Part shown: piece by piece, positions 23,904 to 33,400 of the stretch
Layout of the letters: each line of letters opens with the position of its first letter
Position numbering within the stretch: position 1 is the stretch's first letter
Assembly: GCF_039523235.1 (NCBI RefSeq)
Contig: NZ_BAAAEX010000010.1
Direction: 5' to 3' (one strand)
Length of the DNA: 64,000 bases
DNA from: Castellaniella ginsengisoli
GTDB taxonomy: Bacteria; Pseudomonadota; Gammaproteobacteria; Burkholderiales; Burkholderiaceae_B
The notes under the pieces: generated by a model
What the model saw: the letters and a program-made list of their open reading frames with translations, nothing else
Databases searched by the model: none
Told to the model about the DNA's origin: nothing
Position numbers and translations under genes: made by a program

Positions 23904-24980
23904 ATGAATCCGTTGGAGCAGGAACTGGATTACCCCTGGGGCGATGTCCTGCCCGAAGCCGGCTGCGCCCTGGACGTGGCCGATGGCGTGCGCTGGATCC
24001 GCATGCCGCTGCCCTTCGCCCTGGACCACATCAATCTGTGGCTGCTTCGCGACCGGATCGGGGGGCGCGACGGCTGGACCGTGGTCGATTGCGGCATCGA
24101 TCGAGCCGAAGTCCGCGCTTGCTGGGAACGCGTGTTCACGCAGGCGCTGGACGGCCTGCCGGTGCTGCGCGTGCTGGTGACCCACATGCATCCGGACCAC
24201 GTCGGCCTGGCCCACTGGCTGTGCGGCCGCTGGCAGGCGCCGCTGTGGATGTCCATGACGGACTACGCGCTGGCCCGGCTATGGGCGGGCGCGTCGGTGC
24301 CTGATTCCTCGGTCGAGGGCAGCGGCCCGGCCGGCGGCGCGGCGGTGCGGCATTTCGCGCGTCACGGCCTGGTCGACCCTCAGGCGCAGGACATGATCCG
24401 CGCCCGCCATGATTACTATGCCCGCCTCGTGCCCGACATGCCGCCGCGCTTCCACCGCTTGCTGCACGGCCAGGAAGTGTCCATCGGCGGCCGCGGCTGG
24501 CGGGTCATCGTCGGCTACGGTCATGCGCCCGAGCACGTCTCGTTGTGGTGTCCGGACCTGGCCGTCCTGATTTCGGGCGACATGGTGCTGCCGCGCATTT
24601 CCACCAACGTCAGCGTGTTCGACCAGGAGCCGGAATCCGATCCCCTGCGCCTGTACCTGGAATCGCTCCATGGCTACGACGAACTGCCCGGGGATGCCCT
24701 GGTGCTGCCCTCGCATGGCCGGCCTTTCCGCGGCCTGCACCGGCGCATCGCCCAGCAGCAGGCGCACCATGCCGAGCGCCTGGCCGAGGTGCTGGCCGCC
24801 TGCGGACAGCCGCGCAGCGCCCACGACCTGCTGCCGGTGTTGTTCCGCCGTACGCTCGACCTGCACCAGTTGTCCTTTGCCATGGGCGAATCCATCGCCC
24901 ATCTGCACGCCCTATACTTCCAGGGTTCCTTGCAGCGCATCCTCGGCGAAGACGGGGTATACCGCTTCCAGAGAATTTAG
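23904..24980 (+). CDS. MBL-fold metallo-hydrolase
   Basis: A 358-residue metallo-beta-lactamase-fold enzyme. The metal-binding motif THMHPDH places ligands at H94, H96, D98 and H99. Further ligands are expected in YGHAPEHVSLW, in the Asp of LISGDMVLPR, and in LPSHGRPF. The C-terminal 70 residues are helical, as in the winged-helix tail of LACTB2/CoA-thioesterase-like members. GGAGA precedes the start. The gene is divergent from liuR and shares its operator region, so it may be part of the liu regulon, for example as an acyl-CoA thioesterase; this is inference. The substrate is unknown. Confidence 0.87.
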   Translation: MNPLEQELDYPWGDVLPEAGCALDVADGVRWIRMPLPFALDHINLWLLRDRIGGRDGWTVVDCGIDRAEVRACWERVFTQALDGLPVLRVLVTHMHPDHVGLAHWLCGRWQAPLWMSMTDYALARLWAGASVPDSSVEGSGPAGGAAVRHFARHGLVDPQAQDMIRARHDYYARLVPDMPPRFHRLLHGQEVSIGGRGWRVIVGYGHAPEHVSLWCPDLAVLISGDMVLPRISTNVSVFDQEPESDPLRLYLESLHGYDELPGDALVLPSHGRPFRGLHRRIAQQQAHHAERLAEVLAACGQPRSAHDLLPVLFRRTLDLHQLSFAMGESIAHLHALYFQGSLQRILGEDGVYRFQRI

Positions 24981-25070
24981 GCCTGCGCGCGGCCCGGGTT
25001 CGCTCGGCGCGAAATCGTCCGCCGCGACGGTTTCGCGCCGGGCGCGTCCCGGCGGCGAGCCGGCGACTCT

Positions 25071-26297
25071 ATGGCAACCATCATGACTTCTCACGCTTCC
25101 GACCGTATCGATACCCTGCTGCAGCACATCGGCCAGGCGCCCCTGGATCCCGACACCGGCGCCGGGCCGGTGGCCCTGCCTTCCTACCGCACCAGCACGG
25201 TGCGCTTCGCCTCGATGGACGTGCTGGACCGCGCCCAGGCGGCCAAGCAGCGTGGCGAACGTGTGCCCACTTATGGCCGGGTCGGCCTGCAGACCCATGA
25301 AGCCCTGGAGACGATGCTGTGCCGCCTGGAAGGCGGCGACCGGGCCTTTCTGGCGCCCTCGGGCATGGCCGCCATCAGCATGGCGCTGATGGCCCTGCTG
25401 GATCAGGGCGAACATGCCTTGGTCGTGGATTGCGTCTACGGGCCGGTGCGCTATCTGCACAAGGCCATCCTGTCGCGCATGGGCGTGTCCATGGATTTCG
25501 TGCGCGGCAACCTGGCCGCCCTGCAGGCCGCCCTGCGCCCCGAAACCCGGGTGCTCTACCTCGAATCCCCGGGATCGCTGCTGATGGAAATGCTGGATCT
25601 GCCCGCCCTGGCGGGCTGGGCGCACGAGCACGGCCTGACTGTCGTGGTGGACAACACCTGGGGTTCCGGCTACATCTACCGGCCCCTGGCGCTGGGCGCC
25701 GACGTCTCGGTGATCGCGGCCACCAAGTATATCGGCGGGCATTCCGACCTGATGCTGGGCGCGGCCGTGGCGCGCGACCCGGGGTTGATCGGCAAGCTGC
25801 ATGCCACCCATTACGCCCTGGGCAACACGGTCAGCGCCGACGATGCCTGGCTGGCGCTGCGCGGCGCGCGCACCCTGGGCGTGCGCCTGCGCGCCTGCGC
25901 CGGCCACGCCATGGAAGTCTGCCGCTGGCTGGATGCCCAGCCCCAGGTGTCGCGGATTTTCTTTCCCGCGTGGCCGGGTGATGCGGGCCACGCGCTGTGG
26001 CGGCGCGATGCGACGGGTTCCAATGGCCTGCTGTCGGTGGCCGTGGATTTCGACGAGGCGCAGGTGCGCCGCCTGATCGACAGCCTGCGGCTGTTCGGGA
26101 TCGGATATTCCTGGGGAGGCTACGAGAGCCTGGTCACGCAGGTCGAGCCCGGCGCCCTGGCCGTGCACGGCTACTGGGCCGAGGTGGCCGATGCGCGCAT
26201 GAAGGCCGGAACGGTGCTGCGTCTGCACATCGGGCTGGAAGACCCCGCCGACCTGATCGCGGACCTGGCGCAGGCGTTTGCGGCGGCGCGCGGATAG
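25071..26297 (+). CDS. metC: Cystathionine beta-lyase
   Basis: A 408-residue PLP enzyme of the Cys/Met metabolism family that cleaves cystathionine to homocysteine, pyruvate and ammonia. The PLP lysine is K219 in AATKYIGGHSDL. Other landmarks are PTYGRVGLQTHEALE, VDCVYGPVR and VVVDNTWGSGY. The WGGYESL motif near the C-terminus is typical of MetC rather than of cystathionine gamma-synthase. It begins 90 bases after the metallo-hydrolase; I see no terminator between them, but also no clear operon logic. Cysteine desulfhydrase side activity is possible. Confidence 0.92.
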   Translation: MATIMTSHASDRIDTLLQHIGQAPLDPDTGAGPVALPSYRTSTVRFASMDVLDRAQAAKQRGERVPTYGRVGLQTHEALETMLCRLEGGDRAFLAPSGMAAISMALMALLDQGEHALVVDCVYGPVRYLHKAILSRMGVSMDFVRGNLAALQAALRPETRVLYLESPGSLLMEMLDLPALAGWAHEHGLTVVVDNTWGSGYIYRPLALGADVSVIAATKYIGGHSDLMLGAAVARDPGLIGKLHATHYALGNTVSADDAWLALRGARTLGVRLRACAGHAMEVCRWLDAQPQVSRIFFPAWPGDAGHALWRRDATGSNGLLSVAVDFDEAQVRRLIDSLRLFGIGYSWGGYESLVTQVEPGALAVHGYWAEVADARMKAGTVLRLHIGLEDPADLIADLAQAFAAARG

Positions 26298-26309
26298 CGG
26301 CCGGCCGGC

Positions 26310-27380
26310 ATGGATTCCCTGACCCAGGTTGTGCTTGGCAGCAGCGTGGCTGCGCTGGCGGTGCCCGGGCGGCATCGGCGCGCCGCGCTGGTCGCCGGCG
26401 GTCTCCTGGGGACTTTGCCGGACCTCGATGTGTTCTGGTTCAGTTGGGCGGGCAGCGATGTCGTCACCCAGGTGACGTGGCATCGGGGGCCCTCGCATTC
26501 GCTCCTGGTGCTGACGGGCGTCGGGTGGCTGCTGTGGTGGTGCCTGAAGCGGTGGAGCATCCCGGTCAGGGAGGCGCCCGGGCGCTGGCTGGGGGCGATC
26601 TGGCTGGCCTTGCTGACGCATCCTTTGCTCGATGCCTTTACGGTCTACGGCACGCAGTTGCTGTGGCCTTTGCCGATGCCGCCCGTGATGTGGTCATCGA
26701 TCTTCATCATCGATCCCGTGTACACGCTGCCCCTGCTGGCCTGCGTGATCGCCGCCTGGAGAATGTCTCCGGGCCGGGCGGCCGCAGGCCCGGATGCTGC
26801 CCGGCGGGATGCCGCGGCGCGCCGCTGGCTGGTGATCGGCGTGTCGGTCAGCTCGGCCTATCTGGCCTGGAGCGTGGCGGCCAAATATTGGGTGGATCGC
26901 GTGGCGTCGCACGATCTGGCGGCCATGGGTCTGCAGGATGCGCCCCGATTTTCCACGCCGCTGCCGTTCAATACCTTGTTGTGGCGCGTGATCGTGATGG
27001 CGCCGGACGGCTATTGGATCGGCGACCGCTCGCTGCTGGCGGATCGCGGCAAGATGCGGTTCACCTTCCAGCCCAGCGACCGCAAGGCGCTGGAGCCATT
27101 GGCCGCCGTGCCGCCGTTGCAGCGCCTGCTGTGGTTTACGCATGGATTCGTCGGGGTACGGACGCTGCCGCGTGGCGACGGCGAATCCCGGCTGATTTTG
27201 TCGGACCTGCGGATGGGCCTGGAACCGAACTATTTCTTCCGCTATGACATTGCCGGCCTGGATGCGGGCGGGCGCTGGAGGGCGGCGCCCGAGATCGTCA
27301 GGCTGCCCGCGCCTCCCGACCGCATGGCGGGATTGGGCTGGGTCTGGCGCCGCCTGTTCGACAGTGACGCCCAGCCTTGA
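26310..27380 (+). CDS. YdjM-like membrane-bound metal-dependent hydrolase (DUF457 family)
   Basis: A 356-residue protein with several transmembrane helices in its first half. It opens with MDSLTQVVLGSSVAALAVPG and then has GTLPDLDVFWF, HRGPSHSLL and LTHPLLDAFTVYGTQLLWP; the Asp and His positions in these motifs are the proposed metal ligands of the family. The C-terminal 150 residues are hydrophilic and probably periplasmic or cytoplasmic. It starts 12 bases after metC and is likely co-transcribed. Its physiological function is unknown. Confidence 0.85.
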   Translation: MDSLTQVVLGSSVAALAVPGRHRRAALVAGGLLGTLPDLDVFWFSWAGSDVVTQVTWHRGPSHSLLVLTGVGWLLWWCLKRWSIPVREAPGRWLGAIWLALLTHPLLDAFTVYGTQLLWPLPMPPVMWSSIFIIDPVYTLPLLACVIAAWRMSPGRAAAGPDAARRDAAARRWLVIGVSVSSAYLAWSVAAKYWVDRVASHDLAAMGLQDAPRFSTPLPFNTLLWRVIVMAPDGYWIGDRSLLADRGKMRFTFQPSDRKALEPLAAVPPLQRLLWFTHGFVGVRTLPRGDGESRLILSDLRMGLEPNYFFRYDIAGLDAGGRWRAAPEIVRLPAPPDRMAGLGWVWRRLFDSDAQP

Positions 27381-27387
27381 GCCCGCC

Positions 27388-28020
27388 TCAGCCGCCGTGC
27401 TGCGCCAGCACTTGCTTGACCAGCTTGTCGGCCTCGTCGATGGCGCCTTGATAGGTGCCGGTGTTCGAGGGTGAAGTCAGATAGCGGCCGCCGATGGCCA
27501 GGGTGGGCGTGCCTTCTATGCGGTAGGACTTGGTCAGTTCGTCGGCGCGGACGACCTTGGTCTGCACGCCGAAGGAATTGAACGTATCGGTGAATACCTG
27601 GCGGTCCAGCCCCTGCCCGACGGCCCAGTCGATGATCCCCTTGGCCTGGGTCAAGTCCTTGCCCTGCTCGTGGATGGCCTTGAAAACCTGCGGGTGCAGG
27701 TCCAGGCGATCCAGCGCTTCCAGGGTGTAGTACAGCTTTTGCATGTCGCGCATGCTGGCGTTGAAGGCCACCGGCACGCTCTTGAAGACCACGTCGTCGG
27801 GCAGGGTCTTGCGCCATTTCTCGACCAGCGGCTCGATGCGATCGCAATGCGGGCAGGTATAGAAGAAGAATTCCAGCACCTCGACTTTGCCCGGGGTGTC
27901 CGAAGGCTGGACCGGATCCAGCGTATCGTAGGGCGCCGCCTGGGCCGCAGGCGCCATGGCCAGTGCAGCCAGGCCCAGGACCAGGCCTGGCAGCAGGCGG
28001 GAAAACAGCGTGATTTTCAT
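27388..28020 (-). CDS. dsbA: Periplasmic thiol:disulfide interchange protein DsbA
   Basis: A 210-residue periplasmic oxidase that introduces disulfide bonds into exported proteins. A signal peptide ends near residue 29 (AQAAPYD). The active site C56-P-H-C59 sits in FFFYTCPHC, and the cis-proline loop is GTPTLAIGG. GGAG lies ahead of the start. It lies 22 bases downstream of the SPOR-domain gene on the same strand and is convergent with the YdjM-like gene with a 7-base gap. The argS-SPOR-dsbA order is one I associate with Alcaligenaceae/Burkholderiales. Confidence 0.95.
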   Translation of the reverse strand: MKITLFSRLLPGLVLGLAALAMAPAAQAAPYDTLDPVQPSDTPGKVEVLEFFFYTCPHCDRIEPLVEKWRKTLPDDVVFKSVPVAFNASMRDMQKLYYTLEALDRLDLHPQVFKAIHEQGKDLTQAKGIIDWAVGQGLDRQVFTDTFNSFGVQTKVVRADELTKSYRIEGTPTLAIGGRYLTSPSNTGTYQGAIDEADKLVKQVLAQHGG

Positions 28021-28042
28021 GGAATCTCCTTCGAGAGAGGGT

Positions 28043-28696
28043 TCAGGGACGGACGACCGTCGATTCGATCTTCTCGTCGCCCAGCCGGGCCCGGGCGCGG
28101 TTCATTTCATCGATGCCCTTGAAGGGGCCGACGCGCACGCGATTGATGGGGGCGCCGTTGGACTCGCCGGCCTCGATGCGCACCGGCAGGCCCAGCAGCA
28201 CGACCCGGGCCAGCATGGCCTGGGCTTCATCCTTCGACCGGAAAGCGCCGGTCTGCAGGTAATAGGTGGTCTGCGTGCCGGGCGCCGGCCGGGCGGCGGG
28301 CGGCGGCGGGGGCGGTGGAGGAATCGGCAGGCTCGTCTGCGGTGCGGGCGGGGCCTTGTCCAGCCCGGCGATGATCTGGCTGATGCCGTCGGCCGGCGCC
28401 GGGCCCGGTTCGGGCGCAGGAGCGGGCGGCTGGGCGCCGCTGCCGCCCTGGGCGGTCGAGCGGGTGCCGGCCGGGCCATCTTTGCCGTACAGGGCGATGT
28501 TCGGGTCCGGGGCGTTCTTCACGTCCGGCAGCAACGTGGCCGGCGCATTGCGGCTGGCCTTGTCCTTGAAGGGCATGGGCGCCTGGGTGACGAACAAGGC
28601 GACAGCCACGGCGGCCGCGACCCCCAGCACCATGCCGAGGATCAGGCCGAACCAGGCGCTGCCGGAACGAGCGGGTTTTTTCTTGCGTGTGGCCAT
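28043..28696 (-). CDS. SPOR-domain membrane protein
   Basis: A 217-residue bitopic protein: a short basic cytoplasmic start (MATRKKKPAR), one transmembrane helix at about 15-38, a long Pro/Ala-rich periplasmic linker with a run of nine prolines near residue 130, and a C-terminal SPOR domain (TYYLQTGAFRSKDEAQAMLARV to the end). SPOR domains bind denuded septal peptidoglycan, so the protein is probably at the division site, similar to FtsN/DedD-type proteins. I start at the ATG at 28696; it begins four bases after the argS stop, so the genes are coupled. Confidence 0.9.
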   Translation of the reverse strand: MATRKKKPARSGSAWFGLILGMVLGVAAAVAVALFVTQAPMPFKDKASRNAPATLLPDVKNAPDPNIALYGKDGPAGTRSTAQGGSGAQPPAPAPEPGPAPADGISQIIAGLDKAPPAPQTSLPIPPPPPPPPAARPAPGTQTTYYLQTGAFRSKDEAQAMLARVVLLGLPVRIEAGESNGAPINRVRVGPFKGIDEMNRARARLGDEKIESTVVRP

Positions 28697-28700
28697 GGCG

Positions 28701-30383
28701 TTACATGCGCTCCGGGGCGCTGACCCCAAGCAGGCCCAGGCCGTTGGCGATCACCTGGGCGGTGGCGCGGGCCAGGCGCAGGCGGGCGGCGCCCAGAGCG
28801 GGGTCGTCCACCAGAATGCGTTCGGCGTTGTACCAGGCGTGGAAATCGGCGGCGCAGTCGCGCAGCCAGAAAGCCAGTTGGTGCGGCGCCAGCTCGCGGG
28901 CGGCCTGCGTGAGCACGCCCGGGTATTCCGCCAGGCGCTGGAGCAGGGAGATTTCAGTGGGCGCGGTCAGCAAGGAAGGGTCTGCCGCCTGCGTCTGGCT
29001 GCCCGCGTCGTGCTGGCGCAGCAGCGAGTGGATGCGGGCGTGCGCGTACTGGATGTAATAGACCGGGTTTTCCTCGCTGTGCGACAGGGCCAGGTCGATG
29101 TCGAAGACGAATTCGGAATCGGCCCGGCGCTGGGCCAGGAAGAAACGCACCGCATCGCGCCCGACCCAGTCGATCAGGTCGCGCAGCGTGACGTAGCTGC
29201 CTGCGCGCTTGGAGATCTTGACTTCGGCGCCGTCGCGCATGACGCGCACCATCTTGTGCAGCACGTAGGCTGGATAGTCGGCCGGGATGCCCAGCCCCAG
29301 CCCTTGCAGGCCGGCGCGCACCCGGGCGATGGTGCCGTGGTGGTCGGTGCCCTGGATGTTGATGGCCTGGTGGAAGCCGCGTTCCCATTTGGCGACGTGG
29401 TAGGCGACGTCGGGGACGAAATAGGTGTAGCCGCCCTCGGACTTGCGCATGACGCGGTCCTTGTCGTCGCCGGTGCCCAGTTCGGTCGTGCGCAACCACA
29501 GCGCGCCGTCCAGCTCATAGGTGTGGCCGGCGTCGATCAGGGCCTGGACGGTGCGTTCGACGCGGCCGCTGGTATAGAGCGAGCTTTCCAGGTAGTAGTT
29601 GTCGAAACGCAGATCGAAGGCCTGCAGATCCAGATCCTGCTCGCGGCGCAGATAGGCGACGGCGAACCGCCGGATGGCGTCCAGGTCGTCGAGATCGCCG
29701 GACGCCTGGATGGGGTCGCCGTCGCTGGCCTGGACGGTGGCGCGGGCGAGGTAGTCGCGCGCGATGTCCTGGATGTATTCGCCCCGGTAGCCGTCGGCGG
29801 GAAAGGCCGGGTCATCGGGCTCGATGCCGCGCGCCCGCGCCTGGACGCTGATCGCCAGGTTGTGGATCTGGTTGCCGGCGTCGTTGTAGTAGAACTCGCG
29901 CGAAACCTGGGCGCCCTGCGTGGCGAACAAGCGGCAGATGGAATCGCCCAGGGCGGCTTGGCGCGCATGGCCGACATGTAGCGGGCCGGTGGGGTTGGCG
30001 GAGACGAACTCCACCAGCACGCGCTGGTCGTGGGCGGGACGATGCCCGTAGCGCTCGCCCTGGGCCTGGATGGCGTCCAGGACCGCCTGGTGGGCGGCCG
30101 CCGACAGGCGGAAGTTGATGAACCCCGGCCCGGCAACCTCGGCCGAAGCGATCAGTCCGGCCGCATCGGGATGCGACAGGACGCCGTCTGCGACCGCCTG
30201 GGCCAGCTCGCGCGGGTTGCGCCGGGCCGCGCGCGCGGCCTGCATGGCCACATTGCTGGCCACGTCGCCATGGGCGGCGACTTTCGGTCGTTCGAGAGTG
30301 ATATCCAGGGAATGGCCCGGGATCAAGGTATCCAGGACGGTGCGCAAAAGGGCGGTGAGCCGGGTATGTTGCTCGGGTAGCAT
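28701..30383 (-). CDS. argS: Arginyl-tRNA synthetase
   Basis: A 560-residue class I synthetase that charges tRNA(Arg). The N-terminal additional domain is at about residues 1-110. The HIGH motif is ANPTGPLHVGHARQ, the KMSKS-like loop is KISKRAG, and the C-terminal anticodon-binding domain includes YVQYAHARIHS-like sequence and ends VSAPERM. I place the start at 30383 (MLPEQHTRL), which gives the standard length; the open frame extends far upstream only as the antisense-like shadow of the RHS gene. It heads an argS-SPOR-dsbA operon. Confidence 0.96.
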   Translation of the reverse strand: MLPEQHTRLTALLRTVLDTLIPGHSLDITLERPKVAAHGDVASNVAMQAARAARRNPRELAQAVADGVLSHPDAAGLIASAEVAGPGFINFRLSAAAHQAVLDAIQAQGERYGHRPAHDQRVLVEFVSANPTGPLHVGHARQAALGDSICRLFATQGAQVSREFYYNDAGNQIHNLAISVQARARGIEPDDPAFPADGYRGEYIQDIARDYLARATVQASDGDPIQASGDLDDLDAIRRFAVAYLRREQDLDLQAFDLRFDNYYLESSLYTSGRVERTVQALIDAGHTYELDGALWLRTTELGTGDDKDRVMRKSEGGYTYFVPDVAYHVAKWERGFHQAINIQGTDHHGTIARVRAGLQGLGLGIPADYPAYVLHKMVRVMRDGAEVKISKRAGSYVTLRDLIDWVGRDAVRFFLAQRRADSEFVFDIDLALSHSEENPVYYIQYAHARIHSLLRQHDAGSQTQAADPSLLTAPTEISLLQRLAEYPGVLTQAARELAPHQLAFWLRDCAADFHAWYNAERILVDDPALGAARLRLARATAQVIANGLGLLGVSAPERM

Positions 30384-30424
30384 GGTGTCCGTATCTGAGG
30401 GTATCCCGAAATGATAGCCCGATT

Positions 30425-33400
30425 TCAGGGCTGTCGTGCCGGGCCGGCCATGCCGGGCAGGCCGTAAGTCGTCTCCAGCCAGGCGCCGTAGGCCGCCATG
30501 TCCACGGTGCCGGCGACGGCATCCGGGCCGCCGGCGGCGCTGTCGGCGCGGCGGATGAAGGCTTCCATGATCCGCCGCTGCGCATCGCCCAGGCGCGGAT
30601 CGCCGCCTTGGGGGCCGATCGTTCGCAGAGAGGCGTCCTGTAGCATCCGGTCGCCGGGCGGCAGATGGCGCAGGGTCCGGCTGCGCTCGTCGTGCAACAG
30701 CGGGTTCGTCACCGTCCGGTCGTCCGCCTCCGGTTCCGCCAGGGGCACCAGGGCGGCCTGGGCCTGCCAGCGCATCCAGTTCAGGGCCACATCCGACAGA
30801 TCGCCGTCGGGAACGGGCCGCAACTGATCGTCCAGCAGCAGGCCGCCGCCGATGTCGGCGTGGGCGCCGATGAAGGGCGTCTCGACCGTATTGAGCGTGT
30901 CGCCGGCGGCCGACACCAGGGGAAACAGGACGCGCAGTTCGTGCAGCGCTACAGCGTGCGCCACCCAATGCCAGGCGCCGGCGATGCCCAGGTCGAAGCC
31001 GGCGTTGGCCGCGCCCAGCAGACCGAATTGCGCCACGGTGTCGAACAAGCCCAGGAAGCGCAGATCCACGCACAGGCCGATGGCGCCGCGCAGCGGGTCG
31101 TCGTAGGAAAACCAGCCGTTGCGGGTGTGCCGGGCGATGCGGTTGGCGAAGTCGCGGGCCAGGGCGGCCCCGCGCGAATACCCCAGGATATCGATGGGCA
31201 CGGGCGCGGCGGCGCCTTGCGCGCGGACCAGCGCGTTCAACAGGGACTGCCACTGGTTGCTCAGGATCTGGCGGCTGCCGGCGGCGGTGACCGCGTCCCA
31301 ATCGGTGTAGTAGCTGTTGCCGGGGCCTGCGTGATAGTAGGCCGGGCCGTCCTCGTAGGCCTGGGCGAGCTTCCAGACGTTGCCCTGATTGCGCGGGCCG
31401 TAGCGCGTGCCGTCGAAGGCCAGCAGGATCAGGCCCAGGGGATCGGCATGGCGCAGCGGCTGCTGGGCGGCGTAGCCCAGGGCCTGCTGGCCGGGCAGCG
31501 GCCCCAGGGGATCGGGTTCCAGGTAATGGCCGCGTGCCGGCAGGAACGTGCGAAAGACGTTGTCGTGCCAGCCGGTCGCGGGGTCTTCGTCCTGGCCCGG
31601 TCGGCGCAGCATCAGCCGCAGGTCGCCGCGCATCCGGGTTGCATATCCCAGCGCATCGTAGGCGGCGGCCCAGCGCACCGCGCGGCTGTCGTCGGTCGCC
31701 AGGACGGGGGCGCCCAGCAGGTCGGAATGGAGGTAATACAGGCGGGTGCGGCCGTCGGCCTCCGTCTGCAACAGACCGACCGGCACCTCTTGGGCATACA
31801 GATAGCGCTGGGTGACGCCGAAGGCCCGCGGCCGGTGCGGCCCGCCGGCTGTGGCGGCAGACGGGTTCACGTCCGCGGGCGGCGCGGCGGGTGCGGGCCG
31901 CCGCCAGATCGCCGCCAGACGGTTGTCCAGGTAGTAGCGTTCCGTCTCCACGCCGTCCAGGACGCGGCGGATCTGCTGGCCGCGGGCGTTGTAGGCGTAG
32001 CGGGCCGTCGTCCGGCCGCCCTCCTGGATCTCGGCCAGCCGGCCCTGGGCCTGGTAGCGCAGCCTGCGGTCTCCGATGGCCAGCGGCCGTCCGGCGACGT
32101 CGCGCAGGATGGCGGGCAGGGCCGGTCCGGCGTCCGGAGCGCCCGCCGCGCCCGCCGCGCCCGGAGCCGGCTGGTCGTGGCGGGCGCGCAGGTGGCCATC
32201 CTCGTCCCAGGCCAGCCAGGTCCGCACGGCTCCGTCCTGGATGCCGATCAGCCGGTCCCTGTCGTCGTGGGCAAGCGCCTGATGCCGCCAGGCGGCAGGC
32301 ATGGCGCCGGCGGCGCGGCGGTCCGGGTCGTGCGCCAGGAACGTGCTGCGGTGCACGACCCGGCCGCGCGTATCGTGGCGCCGCCGTTCGCCCCAGAGTA
32401 CGCGCGGTCCGTCGGACAGGATCAGGGTGTCGGCCCGCCCATCCGCGCCGATGGCGGTGCCCAGCCACAGGCCGTTGCCGTAGCGGTAGCCGGCCAGGCC
32501 GGGCGTCGAGTCGATCACGGTGCGGCGCGTGCCGTCGGCGGCTTCCCACTCCAGGTGGCGCAGGCGGCCCGCCCCGGACCAGGCGTAATGCAGCGCGCCG
32601 CCCTCAGGCAGATCGTGTCGCGCCAGCCGGCCGTGCGGGTCGTAGGCGAATCGTTCCCGGTAGCCGAGGGCGCCGCGGGGGTGGGGGCGATGGAGGGTGC
32701 GGGCCGTGACCCGGCCGTGCGCGTCATGCTCCAGGTATTCGGTTTCCTCGGGGTGCGTGAAACGGATCGGCCGGCCGCCTCGCCAGTGCAGGCCGATCTC
32801 CAGCGGCGCCTGATCCGGCGCCGTATGCGTCAGCCGGTCAGGGCGGCCGACGGCATCGCGGCGGATGTCCAGGCGGCCGCCGTGCGCCTGCTGGCGGCCG
32901 ATCAGGCGGCCCTGCGCGTCGTGCGTCAGCCGGACCATGCCCGTCAGCCGGCTGTCCCAATGCGCGAGCCGGCCGTCGGCGCCGTAGTCCAGACGCAGGC
33001 CGGGCCAGCCGCCGCCGGCCTGCGTCAAGGCGAGGATCCGGCCGTCCGGCGCGCGATGGATGCGCAGGTCGCCGAGCGCGCTCAGCCGGCCTTGGGTGTC
33101 GTGGCCGATGCGCCGGGCGGTGACGGGGCAGGCGGGGCAGGCGGCCGAGCGGACCGAGTGCGGCACGGCCTGGCCGTTGCGGACGATGAAATCGAGGCCG
33201 GCGAGGCCGCCGGCTGCGCGGATCCGGGTCTGGCCGGTGCCGGGCGGGCCGTCCGGGTAGTGCAAGTCCAGCCTGCCCGCCGTCTCACCGGGGGCGCCGG
33301 GGATCGCCTGGATGACACGGCCGCGCGTATCGTAGGCCCAACTGCGGGCGCGCCAGCGGCGCCCGTCGCCGGTTTCCAGGGTGATCCCCGTCAGGGCGGC

